Part shown: positions 1 through 8,220 of the stretch, one piece after another
Numbering within the stretch: the first letter of the stretch is position 1
Layout of the letters: the number at the start of each line of letters is the position of its first letter
Source of the DNA: an uncultured Collinsella sp.
GTDB taxonomy: Bacteria > Actinomycetota > Coriobacteriia > Coriobacteriales > Coriobacteriaceae
Length of the DNA stretch: 64,000 nucleotides
Assembly: GCA_902472315.1 (NCBI GenBank)
Contig: CABRNM010000005.1
Coordinates: forward strand, 1 to 64,000
Direction: 5' to 3'
Notes under the pieces: model-generated
The model's database searches: none
The model's input: only the letters and a program-made list of their open reading frames with translations
What the model was told of the DNA's origin: nothing
Program-made: the position numbers and the translations under genes

Positions 1-27
1 TTTCCCTACACGACGCTCTTCCGATCT
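1..27 (+). other. Illumina adapter remnant (not genomic)
   Basis: The first 27 bases match the 3' part of the standard Illumina TruSeq read-1 adapter and end in CGACGCTCTTCCGATCT. Coding sequence begins right after it, in the middle of a gene. This is untrimmed library sequence at a contig end and should be removed before any promoter or codon analysis. Confidence 0.97.
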
Positions 28-29
28 GC

Positions 30-419
30 CTGGACTACACCGACTTCACCGTCTCGAGCTCCAACGAGATCCAGTCCGTCGTCGAATCTGCCGTGGGCAA
101 GGTCGACGCGCTGTACTCTCCTACCGATAACACCATCGCCGCGGGCGCTTCGCAGGTCGGCCAGATCTGCAAGGAGAATAAGCTCCCCTTCGTAACCGGC
201 GAGGAGGGCATGTGCATGGCCGGCGGCCTGTTCACCCTCTCCATCAACTATGAGGACCTGGGCTACGCCGCGGGCGAGATGGCCGTTAAGATCCTGAAGG
301 GCGAGGCCAAGCCCGAGGATATGCCGATCAAGCACCTCTCGAGCAAGGACCTGGTCGTCGTCAAGAACGACGAGATGGCCGAGGCGCTGGGCATCGACCT
401 TTCCGCTCTGGACGAGTAG
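30..419 (+). CDS. ABC transporter substrate-binding protein, C-terminal fragment
   Basis: C-terminal 129 residues of a periplasmic-type binding protein; the N-terminus and lipoprotein signal lie off the contig. The fragment shows the second lobe of a type I binding fold: a DALYSPTDNTIAA strand-loop, CKENKLPFVTGEEGMCMAGG, then LSINYEDLGYAAGEMAVKILKG, a pattern typical of the PF04392 family (TrpX-like binding proteins of Gram-positive bacteria). The permease and ATPase genes follow on the same strand, completing an importer. The substrate cannot be read from sequence; relatives are predicted to carry tryptophan/tyrosine or similar small molecules. Only the start is uncertain, because the gene is cut by the contig end and adapter. 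Confidence 0.85.
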   Translation: MDYTDFTVSSSNEIQSVVESAVGKVDALYSPTDNTIAAGASQVGQICKENKLPFVTGEEGMCMAGGLFTLSINYEDLGYAAGEMAVKILKGEAKPEDMPIKHLSSKDLVVVKNDEMAEALGIDLSALDE

Positions 420-490
420 CGCCATGCGCGGTAACGCGTCTAGGACCCGCACTCGCGCCATAGTTGCGTTATTCAATATCTGAGCCACAG

Positions 491-519
491 GGGCGAACGC
501 CAAAGACCGGCGTTCGCCC
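491..519 (+). terminator. Hairpin between binding protein and permease
   Basis: An 11-bp perfect stem (GGGCGAACGCC and its complement) with a 7-nt loop, followed by TGCTTGTT. It lies inside the importer gene set, 70 bases after the binding-protein stop and about 100 before the permease. It is probably a partial terminator or mRNA-stabilising hairpin, giving more binding protein than membrane components. This role is inferred from position. Confidence 0.65.
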
Positions 520-623
520 TGCTTGTTACGGATGAGACAAAACATCCGGCCGCAGCTCTTTTATGCATTGTTACCGCTATCATGGTGACTCACGTGTCCA
601 CCCTATCCTAGGAGGTATGAAGC

Positions 624-1547
624 ATGCTTATTGCATTGCAGGGCGCCGTTTCGCAGGGCGTCCTCTGGGGCATTATGGTGCTTGGCGTGTTTATCACGTT
701 CCGCCTGCTCGACATCCCCGATATGACCTGCGACGGCAGCTTTGCCCTCGGCGGCTGCGTCTGCGCCGTACTCATCGTCAATAACAACGTCGACCCGCTG
801 CTCGCTGTTTTGGCCGGCATGTGTGCCGGTGCCATCGCGGGCGCCGTCACGGGCATTTTGACCACGGTCTTTGAGATTCCCGCGATCCTCGCCGGAATCC
901 TCACCCAGATCAGCCTGTGGTCCATCAACCTGCGCATCATGGGCAAATCCAATACGCCCATCCTTGCCAAGGGCACTATCTTCTCGTCTGTCAGCAACAT
1001 GACGGGCCTGCCGCAGTCCACCGTCGCCATCATCCTGGGCATCTTGCTCGCTGTGGCTATCGTTGCCATCCTGTATTGGTTCTTTGGCACCGAGATCGGC
1101 TCGGCGCTGCGCGCCACCGGCAACAACGAGTACATGATCCGCGCTCTGGGCGTCAACACCAACTCCACCAAGATGATCGCCCTCGTGCTCTCCAACGCCC
1201 TCATCGGCCTTTCGGGCGCGCTCATCTGCCAGAGCCAGAAGTACGCCGACATTGGCATGGGCACCGGTGCCATCGTTATCGGTCTTGCCGCCATTGTTAT
1301 CGGCGAGGTGCTCGGCCGCCTGCTGCCCGGCGGCCTCACGCAGTTTAGCGTCCGTCTTGCCTCCGCCGTCTTTGGCTCCGTGGTGTACTTCCTCATCCGC
1401 GCCATCGTGCTGCAGTTGGGCATGGACGCCAACGACATGAAGCTGCTTTCCGCTGTGATCGTCGCCGTGGCCCTGTGCGTGCCCGTGGTTTGGGAGCGCT
1501 ATAAGCTCCGCAGCTCCTACACGAAGGGGGGTGAGGCAGATGCTTAA
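624..1547 (+). CDS. ABC transporter permease
   Basis: A 307-residue, very hydrophobic protein of the BPD_transp_2 (LivH/RbsC-like) permease family, with about eight to nine membrane segments. It forms the membrane channel of the importer whose binding protein lies upstream. Start ATG at 624 follows AGGAGG at 610-615 with good spacing. A segment near residue 160-180 (GTEIGSALRATGNNEYMIRA) is the family's cytoplasmic ATPase-contact loop. Its 3' end overlaps the start of the ATPase gene by 8 bases, which indicates translational coupling. The family is certain; the transported compound is unknown. Confidence 0.9.
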   Translation: MLIALQGAVSQGVLWGIMVLGVFITFRLLDIPDMTCDGSFALGGCVCAVLIVNNNVDPLLAVLAGMCAGAIAGAVTGILTTVFEIPAILAGILTQISLWSINLRIMGKSNTPILAKGTIFSSVSNMTGLPQSTVAIILGILLAVAIVAILYWFFGTEIGSALRATGNNEYMIRALGVNTNSTKMIALVLSNALIGLSGALICQSQKYADIGMGTGAIVIGLAAIVIGEVLGRLLPGGLTQFSVRLASAVFGSVVYFLIRAIVLQLGMDANDMKLLSAVIVAVALCVPVVWERYKLRSSYTKGGEADA

Positions 1548-2334
1548 GCTCTCGCACGTCAAGAAGACCTTTAATAAGGGCACCGTCACCGAGAAGCGCG
1601 CGCTCACCGGCGTCGACCTTACCCTCAATGATGGCGACTTTGTAACCGTGATCGGCGGCAACGGCGCCGGCAAGTCCACGCTGCTCAATATGATCGCCGG
1701 CGTGTATCCGCTCGATTCGGGCGTTATCGAGCTCGACGGCACCGACATCTCGCGCCTGAGCGAGTCGCAGCGTGCCAAGTACCTGGGCCGCGTGTTCCAG
1801 GACCCCATGCGCGGCACCGCAGCCGACATGCAGATTGCCGAGAACCTGGCACTCGCCAAGCGCCGCGGCCAGCGTCGCGGTCTTTCGTGGGGCGTCACCA
1901 AGGCCGAGAAGGACGAGTACGTTGAACTGCTCAAGCGCTTGGACCTCGGTCTGGACACGCGCCTCAACGCCAAGGTCGGCCTGCTTTCGGGCGGCCAGCG
2001 CCAGGCACTCACCCTGCTCATGGCCACGCTCACCAAGCCACGCCTGCTGCTGCTCGACGAGCACACCGCGGCGCTCGACCCCAAGACGGCCTCTAAGGTG
2101 CTCAATCTGACCGAGGAAATCGTCGACGAGTATCACCTGACCACGCTCATGGTCACGCATAACATGAACGACGCCATCCGTCTGGGCAATCGTCTGATCA
2201 TGATGCACGAGGGTCACGTGATCTACGACGTGGCAGGCGACGAAAAAAAGTCGCTCACCGTTGCCGATCTGCTGCAGAAGTTCGAGGAGGTCTCGGGCGG
2301 CGAGCTCGCCAACGACCGCATGCTGCTGAGCTAA
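1540..2334 (+). CDS. ABC transporter ATP-binding protein
   Basis: ATPase subunit (264 residues) of the same importer. Walker A is GGNGAGKST at residues 39-47, the ABC signature is LSGGQRQAL, Walker B reads LLLLDEHTAALD and the H-loop sits in LMVTHNMNDA. I chose ATG 1540 rather than GTG 1531, because the GGGGGGTG ribosome-binding site at about 1525-1532 is correctly spaced for 1540 and would overlap a GTG start. The Walker B DEH is a small variant of the usual DEP/DEA and is common in this subfamily. It ends 9 bases before a hairpin terminator. Confidence 0.92.
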   Translation: MLKLSHVKKTFNKGTVTEKRALTGVDLTLNDGDFVTVIGGNGAGKSTLLNMIAGVYPLDSGVIELDGTDISRLSESQRAKYLGRVFQDPMRGTAADMQIAENLALAKRRGQRRGLSWGVTKAEKDEYVELLKRLDLGLDTRLNAKVGLLSGGQRQALTLLMATLTKPRLLLLDEHTAALDPKTASKVLNLTEEIVDEYHLTTLMVTHNMNDAIRLGNRLIMMHEGHVIYDVAGDEKKSLTVADLLQKFEEVSGGELANDRMLLS

Positions 2335-2342
2335 CGACCTAG

Positions 2343-2384
2343 AAAACCACCACAAAGGGGGCAGGCACCTTTGTGGTGGTTTTT
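2343..2384 (+). repeat. CCACCACAAAG hairpin repeat, copy 1 (terminator)
   Basis: A near-perfect palindrome with arms AAAACCACCACAAAG / CTTTGTGGTGGTTTT around a loop GGGGCAGGCAC, followed by a run of T. It sits 9 bases after the ATPase stop and will act as an intrinsic terminator. The same arms and loop recur at 5347-5386 and, inverted, at 8221-8265. Confidence 0.9.
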
Positions 2385-2406
2385 GTTAAAGAGTAAGGAG
2401 ACTGCC

Positions 2407-4452
2407 ATGAAAAGAATCCCCCGCCTTGCGTTAGCCACTGCGTTGTTAGCCGGCGCGCTCGCAGGCATCCCAAGTCTCGCTTTCGCGGAGAACCTGCCCG
2501 CCGCTATTGACGGCTCTGTGACCGTCATGCACACCAACGACATCCACGGCAGCTACAAGTACAGTTACAACGATAGCAAGGGCACCGGCACCATTGGCTT
2601 TGACGGACTGGCGGTTCTCTATAGCGCCCAAAGCAGCGCCCCCGATCTTCTGCTCGATGCGGGCGATACCTTCCACGGGCAGTCCTTTGCCACCATGAGC
2701 GAGGGCAAGAGCATCGCCGAGCTCATGGACACCTTTTATGCGAACGGCTACGACGCGACCACGCCGGGCAACCACGACTGGAGCTACGGCGCGGACAAGC
2801 TCCGTACCATGACCGGCTACAGCACCACCGGCACGCCCTTCGCCATGCTCTGCGCAAACGCGAAGTCTACGAGCGGCGTATGGAGCTCGAGCATCACCAA
2901 GACGCTCGACCGTACCTGGGAGGACAGCGAAGATCACTCCACATTCGACTACAAAATCAAGGTCGGCGTCGTGGGTGCCATGGATGAGTCACTGGGATCC
3001 TCCCTGCGCACGGACCTGGTCCGGGGCACGTCGTTCTCGGATGCGGCAGTCGCCATCAATGCCGAGGCCAAGCGACTGCGCGAGGATGAGGGCTGCAACG
3101 TTATCGTCTGCATCGCGCACACGCTCAACGCCAAGACCTTTGCTGCAAAGCTCGTTGGGGTCGATGCCCTTATCGCGGGCCACGAGCACATCAACTTAGA
3201 CGAAAACGTGACGGGGGCTGACGGCAAGCCGGTCCGCGTCGTCGAGGCGGGCAGCGCCTTTGCCGAGGTCGGTCTGCTTTCCATTCCGTACAAGTACGAC
3301 ACGAATGGCACTGAGACGACCGACGATGACATGGTCACGGTCCCTGCAGACGACAGCGACGAGAAGCTCTACACCGCCAAGAACGTCAACGACCTTTTGG
3401 CCGACCCGAACAAGGGCTCCGACTACCAAAGCTGCCTTGAAGACGTCCGCAACAAAATCAAGCCACTCGACGACGCCTTTGAAATCGAGTCGAACAAGGT
3501 GCTCGGCACATCCGCCGCCGACTATTTCTACGGCGAGGACGCCGCGGGCACGCATGGTTGGGAAATGGTGCGCACCACCGATTTTCGCCCCAGCAAGGAA
3601 GGCGATACCACCAAGGCCCAGACCATCGGCCACGTGATTTGCGGCTCCTATCTTGCCCTGACGGGTGCGGACCCTGACCTGACGAGCGCGGACCTTGCTA
3701 TTGAGAACGCTGGCGGCATCCGCGGCGGCATCGCGGCGGGAAACGTGACCGCCGGCGACGTCATCGCCATCTCGCCCTACGGCAACACCTTGGAGACCTG
3801 GACCATGACCGGCGCGGACTTCCTCGCAGCGCTTGAGCACTCGTTGGAAATTAGCGACAAATGCAATGACAGCTACGAACTTCAGCAAGCCTACGTCGCA
3901 GCCGGCCACACCGAGCAGGAAGCCCAGGACATGTACAAGTGGCCCGACGACTCCGGCAGCGTTCTTTCCTTTGGCGGCATCAACGTAACAATCGACTGGA
4001 CGCAGTCTGAAGGCAAGCGCATCGTGAGTGCCACGCTCACCAAAGACGGCAGCACGCTCGACCCCGCCAAGACCTATACCGTCGCCACCAACAACTACAT
4101 CATCACCAACACGACCGACTTCCCCACCTTCGCAAACGCCAAGAAGCTCACCGAGTGGGGTACGTGCGAGGCAGCGCTGAGGGCACTGATCGGGCAGGAC
4201 GACTGGGAGCACAAGGTGGCCTCGCTCGCGGGCACCATCAGCTTTAGCTCCGCTGAGAGCCCCGCACCTCATCCGACCCCAACGCCTGAGCCCTCACCCA
4301 AACCCGGCACGACGACCACGCAGATCGCCACCAAGAAGACGGCCGGTAAGCTTGCCGCAACGGGAGACCGTACGCTGACCGTGGTCGGCGCATGCCTTAT
4401 CGGCGGCATCGTCATCATCGTTCTCGGCATTATCTGGAAGCGCCGCCGCTAA
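2407..4452 (+). CDS. Surface-anchored 5'-nucleotidase / metallophosphatase
   Basis: A 681-residue secreted enzyme of the bifunctional UDP-sugar hydrolase/5'-nucleotidase family. The signal peptide is residues 1-27 (KR, hydrophobic core, AFA). The N-terminal calcineurin-like domain has metal ligands D45 and H47 in TNDIHG, DAGDTFHGQS, N122-H123-D124, AHTLNAK and GHEHI. The C-terminal 5'-nucleotidase domain (about 350-600) carries NAGGIRGGI and SPYGNTLETW. A proline/threonine linker then leads to LAATG (649-653), a hydrophobic helix and WKRRR, a sortase-type wall-sorting signal with A in the usual P position. It probably releases phosphate and nucleosides from extracellular nucleotides. Start ATG 2407 is set by AAGGAG at 2395-2400; upstream in-frame GTG lies inside the repeat. 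Confidence 0.9.
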   Translation: MKRIPRLALATALLAGALAGIPSLAFAENLPAAIDGSVTVMHTNDIHGSYKYSYNDSKGTGTIGFDGLAVLYSAQSSAPDLLLDAGDTFHGQSFATMSEGKSIAELMDTFYANGYDATTPGNHDWSYGADKLRTMTGYSTTGTPFAMLCANAKSTSGVWSSSITKTLDRTWEDSEDHSTFDYKIKVGVVGAMDESLGSSLRTDLVRGTSFSDAAVAINAEAKRLREDEGCNVIVCIAHTLNAKTFAAKLVGVDALIAGHEHINLDENVTGADGKPVRVVEAGSAFAEVGLLSIPYKYDTNGTETTDDDMVTVPADDSDEKLYTAKNVNDLLADPNKGSDYQSCLEDVRNKIKPLDDAFEIESNKVLGTSAADYFYGEDAAGTHGWEMVRTTDFRPSKEGDTTKAQTIGHVICGSYLALTGADPDLTSADLAIENAGGIRGGIAAGNVTAGDVIAISPYGNTLETWTMTGADFLAALEHSLEISDKCNDSYELQQAYVAAGHTEQEAQDMYKWPDDSGSVLSFGGINVTIDWTQSEGKRIVSATLTKDGSTLDPAKTYTVATNNYIITNTTDFPTFANAKKLTEWGTCEAALRALIGQDDWEHKVASLAGTISFSSAESPAPHPTPTPEPSPKPGTTTTQIATKKTAGKLAATGDRTLTVVGACLIGGIVIIVLGIIWKRRR

Positions 4453-4503
4453 GCTACACCGCCGGGCCTTGCAGCCCCGCCGTGCAAACCTTATATCGAG
4501 CGC

Positions 4504-4537
4504 AAAAGCCCGTCCGAATGTGATCGGACGGGCTTTT
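4504..4537 (+). terminator. Intrinsic terminator after the 5'-nucleotidase gene
   Basis: Perfect 14-bp arms AAAAGCCCGTCCGA / TCGGACGGGCTTTT with a 6-nt loop. Because both ends carry A/T tracts it can work in both directions. It ends 43 bases before the mscS-type gene. Confidence 0.92.
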
Positions 4538-4580
4538 GGTGGGTATCATGGTTGGACGATCATGAGGAGGTCTTCCCAAC

Positions 4581-5348
4581 ATGGAATTGTTTGAACCGAT
4601 TCTTCATTTCTTTGAACAACGGTGGGTCCACAACGTCATCTGGGCCGGCATCTTGGTAATAGGCACCGCCATCGCCACCAAGGTCGTATCCAAGACCCTG
4701 CGCCACCTGCTCAACCGCGACGACAACCCGCTTCCGGCATCGAGTATCTTCATCAACATTGCGCGCGCCGTCATCTGGATGATCGGCGGCAGCTTTATCC
4801 TCGACAACTGCTTTGGCATTAACGCAAACGCCCTCGTCGCCGCTCTTGGCGTCGGCGGCATCGCCATCTCGCTCGGCTTTCAGGACACGCTCTCAAACCT
4901 TATCGGCGGCATGCAGGTAACCTTTATGGGCATCATCAAGCCCGGCGACAATATCGAAGTCGGTGGCGTGTCGGGCGTGGTCCAGGACATCACCTGGCGT
5001 CATACGACCATCGAGGACGCCTGCGGGCAGACCATCATCGTCCCCAACTCAAATATCTCCAAGAACACGCTCGTGCATCTCATGCCCTTTGGGCGTGTGG
5101 CTGTGCCCGTTGCCGTAAAGGACACATCCAAGTGGGCCTCGCTCGACGCGCTGGCAGACGAGCTGACCAGCGCCACCAAGGCCGCCGTGCTTCCCATCTC
5201 GAGCTTTGACAAGGAGCCCTACGTGCTCTTTAGCGAGATCGGCGACTTTGGCATTAAGGGCAAGATCATCTTTATCGTCAGCGACGACAGCACCACTTTC
5301 ACGGCGGCCGACGCCTGCATTCGCGCCATCGCCCCCATCATCGCCTAA
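4581..5348 (+). CDS. MscS-family mechanosensitive channel
   Basis: A 255-residue small-conductance mechanosensitive channel that opens under membrane tension and protects against osmotic downshock. Three membrane segments lie at roughly 18-38, 60-80 and 83-105. The pore helix and the start of the beta domain form the family's best-conserved stretch (GGIAISLGFQDTLSNLIGG, then GDNIEVGGVSGVVQDITWR). The C-terminal cytoplasmic cage is present, so the length is normal for short MscS proteins. ATG 4581 follows GAGGAGG. The stop codon overlaps the first bases of the second CCACCACAAAG hairpin, so that repeat is its terminator. Confidence 0.93.
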   Translation: MELFEPILHFFEQRWVHNVIWAGILVIGTAIATKVVSKTLRHLLNRDDNPLPASSIFINIARAVIWMIGGSFILDNCFGINANALVAALGVGGIAISLGFQDTLSNLIGGMQVTFMGIIKPGDNIEVGGVSGVVQDITWRHTTIEDACGQTIIVPNSNISKNTLVHLMPFGRVAVPVAVKDTSKWASLDALADELTSATKAAVLPISSFDKEPYVLFSEIGDFGIKGKIIFIVSDDSTTFTAADACIRAIAPIIA

Positions 5349-5386
5349 ACCACCACAAAGGGGACAGGCACCTTTGTGGTGGTTTT
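5347..5386 (+). repeat. CCACCACAAAG hairpin repeat, copy 2 (terminator)
   Basis: Same arms as copy 1 with the loop GGGGACAGGCAC, starting inside the stop codon of the channel gene and ending in TTTTC. It is an intrinsic terminator on the plus strand. Confidence 0.9.
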
Positions 5387-5440
5387 CATTCGTGGTACCA
5401 TAGTTCATATAGTTGTTTAAACGACTAAGGGAGCAAAACT

Positions 5441-7357
5441 ATGGAAGAGGCCTATCGTCAAGCACGCAAGCGCGGCGAGCAAGGACGTCGACGCGCCATT
5501 AGTCAAAGCGAGCATCCGTACCTTACGGACCTCGATAGCTTGGTTGCCCAGCTCCCCTTGGGCCAGCGAGAGAATGTCGGCCTGAGAGACATTCCGCTCG
5601 AAATGGTCGTCGGCACGGTTACCAAGGGCCGTCAGTCGGCCTTTTCATGCAACTTTATGCCCTTGCTGCCGTTTAGCACGGAGTTCGCCCGCAAGTGGTC
5701 CAACCTCTACGACATCCAGGTGACCGAGGGCTATCGCGATCCCGTCATCGTCACCGAGTTCATGCATCGGTTTTACGTCCAAGAGGGCAACAAGCGCGTC
5801 AGTGTCCTCAAATTCCTGGACGCCCCGACGGTTTCGGCCAAGGTCACCCGTCTCTACCCCGGCACATGGGATTCCGTCGAAAGCCGCCTGTACGGTGAGT
5901 TCTGCGCGTTTTGGCGCGTCTGCCCCCTATACGAGATCGAGTTCTCGCGCGAGGGAAGCTACGAGACGCTCGCCAAGATGCTCGGTCAGGACCTTATCGA
6001 AAAATGGCCGCAGAAAAAGGTCGACTACCTGCGCCACACCTTCCTACTCTTTAAGCGCGCCTACCTTCGCGCGGGCGGCGACCACCTGGACATTACGCCC
6101 GCAGACGCCATGCTCGTCTACCTCAATGTGTACAACCAGGACCGCCTGCTGGATACGCCGACGGATATCGTCGTAAACCGCCTGTGTAAGATTTGGCGTG
6201 AGCTGGTCATTGCCGGCAAAAATAACGAGGACAAGGTCGATCTTGTCGAAGCACCGAGCGTCGATGAGGAAGAGTCGCCCGCCAAGTCCACCTCCGGCGT
6301 GCTCAACTTCTTTATGGGCAAGACCGTCTATTCGGCGGCCAATCCCCTGCGCATCGCCTTTATCCATGAGTTCCCCTGTGCGACGTCGAGCTGGGACAGC
6401 CTGCACGACCAAGGGCGTCAGTATCTCGATGAGCACTTTGGCGGTATCGTGCGCACCGAGGCGTTCGAGGACTGCCACGATCCGGACGTGTTCTACGCCG
6501 CCGTGGAAACGGCTGTCAAACATGGAGACAGCGTCATCTTCTCGACCTCGCACCGCCTGATGGAATACACGCTCAGGGCTGCCGTTGAGTATCCCCAGGT
6601 TCGGTTCCTCAACTGCTCTATCGGCCTTCCCCACCAAAGCGTCCGTTCGTACTTTGGCAAGATGTACGAGGCCAAGTTCCTCCTGGGCGCCCTTGCCGCC
6701 AGCATGGCGGACAACCACCGCATCGGTTACCACGCGTCGGTCTTCGCCTCGGGCGCACTCAGCGAGATCAACGCCTTTGCGATTGGAGCCTCGCTACTCG
6801 ACCCCCGTGCGCAAATTATCCTGACCTGGGGCGATGTGCCCGCCGGTGGCCTTGCCGAGGCCATGTGCCGCGAAGGCGTGAGCGTCATGACCGGTGCCGA
6901 CATGTCCAAGTCGCTGGAGGACCCCACAGCCTACGGACTCCACCGTCTGGTCGATGGCAAGGTCGTCGGCATCGCCATGCCGGTATGGAACTGGGGCCGA
7001 TACTACGAGCTTATCGTGCGAAGCCTACTGCATGGAACCTGGGATGAGACCAGTGACGACAGACAGGTTCGCGCCGTCAACTACTGGTACGGCATGAGCT
7101 CGGGCGTTATCGATATTCGCTACGCTCCGGGCCTGCCCTATCAGACGCGCAAGCTTGTTCAGCTTCTCCGCAATGGCATCGTCGAGGGCTCCATCAATCC
7201 ATTTGGCGGCGAGCTCCATAGCCAAGACGGCGTGGTGCAGATCGAAGGCTTTCCCCCACTGCCGAGCACGCAGATTGTCGAGATGAATTGGCTGGCAGAC
7301 AACGTGGTGGGCACCATTCCGCAGCTCGACGATGAGCCGAAAGTCCCTGCCCTATGA
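5441..7357 (+). CDS. Cytoplasmic BMP-fold protein with ParB-like N-terminal part
   Basis: A 638-residue protein without signal peptide or lipobox. Residues about 1-200 contain a motif around E115 (QEGNKRVSVLK) that resembles the ParB/sulfiredoxin fold. Residues about 300-630 match the BMP family of nucleoside/purine-binding proteins (PF02608): GIVRTEAFEDC, FSTSHRLMEY, FGKMYEAKFLLGALAASMA, then IILTWGDVPAG. BMP proteins are normally exported receptors of ABC transporters, but this one should stay in the cytoplasm and no transporter genes are adjacent. It may be an intracellular ligand sensor. The next gene, a phosphoesterase, overlaps it by 4 bases (ATGA), so the two are probably translated together. 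The function is not established; the BMP assignment is firm. Confidence 0.8.
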   Translation: MEEAYRQARKRGEQGRRRAISQSEHPYLTDLDSLVAQLPLGQRENVGLRDIPLEMVVGTVTKGRQSAFSCNFMPLLPFSTEFARKWSNLYDIQVTEGYRDPVIVTEFMHRFYVQEGNKRVSVLKFLDAPTVSAKVTRLYPGTWDSVESRLYGEFCAFWRVCPLYEIEFSREGSYETLAKMLGQDLIEKWPQKKVDYLRHTFLLFKRAYLRAGGDHLDITPADAMLVYLNVYNQDRLLDTPTDIVVNRLCKIWRELVIAGKNNEDKVDLVEAPSVDEEESPAKSTSGVLNFFMGKTVYSAANPLRIAFIHEFPCATSSWDSLHDQGRQYLDEHFGGIVRTEAFEDCHDPDVFYAAVETAVKHGDSVIFSTSHRLMEYTLRAAVEYPQVRFLNCSIGLPHQSVRSYFGKMYEAKFLLGALAASMADNHRIGYHASVFASGALSEINAFAIGASLLDPRAQIILTWGDVPAGGLAEAMCREGVSVMTGADMSKSLEDPTAYGLHRLVDGKVVGIAMPVWNWGRYYELIVRSLLHGTWDETSDDRQVRAVNYWYGMSSGVIDIRYAPGLPYQTRKLVQLLRNGIVEGSINPFGGELHSQDGVVQIEGFPPLPSTQIVEMNWLADNVVGTIPQLDDEPKVPAL

Positions 7358-8064
7358 AAATCCTTGCCATAGCCGATACCGAAGAACGATGCCTTTGGGA
7401 GTGCTTTCGCAAAGAACGCTTTGAGGGTGTCGACCTGATTTTGTCCGCCGGCGATCTGGACCCGGACTATCTTGAGTTTTTGGTCACGGTCATCAACAGA
7501 CCGCTCATCTACGTGCGAGGTAATCACGATGACCGCTATGCGCGTCATGCACCAGGTGGCTGCATCTGTGTCGAAGACGCTGTCTACGTGTACCGCGGCG
7601 TCCGCATTGCAGGCCTTGGCGGCTCCATGCGCTATCGAGATGGCGCCAACATGTACACCGAGCGCGAGATGGCCAAGCGCGTGCGCAAGCTGTCTCGTAA
7701 AGTGAGGATGGTCGGTGGCTGCGACATCTTGCTCACCCATGCGCCCGCCGCCGGCGTGGGCGATCTGGACGATCTGCCGCATCGAGGATTCGAATGCTTT
7801 AACACAGCGCTCGAGTCCTGGAATCCCGACTACATGGTGCACGGGCATGTGCACCAATGCTATGGTCGCGACTTTCAACGCGAACGTCAGCACGCATGCG
7901 GGGCAACGATCATCAACGCCTGCGGCTATACGCAGTTTGAGCTGGACGAAGAGCGCTACCCCATCCGTGGCTGGCAGGCAGCCTGGCTCAATTCGCAAAC
8001 CATGCGTCGCGAACTCAAGCGCCACGAGGCTATCGAGTCCTCAACCGCTAGAACCCCCTGGTAA
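7354..8064 (+). CDS. Calcineurin-like metallophosphoesterase
   Basis: A 236-residue member of the calcineurin-like phosphoesterase superfamily. Metal-binding motifs are all present: D8 in IADTEE, SAGDLDPDYL, N57-H58-D59 in GNHD, LTHAPAAG and HGHVHQC. It lacks a signal peptide, so it acts in the cytoplasm. The start overlaps the stop of the BMP-fold gene as ATGA, arguing for coupled translation and a shared job. The substrate is unknown; small cytoplasmic members hydrolyse cyclic nucleotides or other phosphodiesters. Confidence 0.85.
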   Translation: MKILAIADTEERCLWECFRKERFEGVDLILSAGDLDPDYLEFLVTVINRPLIYVRGNHDDRYARHAPGGCICVEDAVYVYRGVRIAGLGGSMRYRDGANMYTEREMAKRVRKLSRKVRMVGGCDILLTHAPAAGVGDLDDLPHRGFECFNTALESWNPDYMVHGHVHQCYGRDFQRERQHACGATIINACGYTQFELDEERYPIRGWQAAWLNSQTMRRELKRHEAIESSTARTPW

Positions 8065-8087
8065 CCACCTTTAAGGCTTGACGCTGC

Positions 8088-8187
8088 GCCGGCCCCAAGC
8101 ACCCCATCTCGCCCCTCAAGCCGTCGCTCGCGTACCAAAGTACGCGTCGCTCCTCTTTCGGGGCGACCTGGGGCACTTGGAACCGGC
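8088..8187. repeat. Long imperfect palindrome with inner hairpin
   Basis: Arms 8088-8115 and 8160-8187 (28 bases, about five mismatches when aligned as complements) enclose a second hairpin built on GCGTAC and GTACGC. The element lies just after the phosphoesterase stop and has no clear T tract. It has the same nested design as the two long palindromes around groESL. Confidence 0.75.
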
Positions 8188-8220
8188 TCGCTGCGATGCC
8201 ATAACATTGACGCCAAAGTG

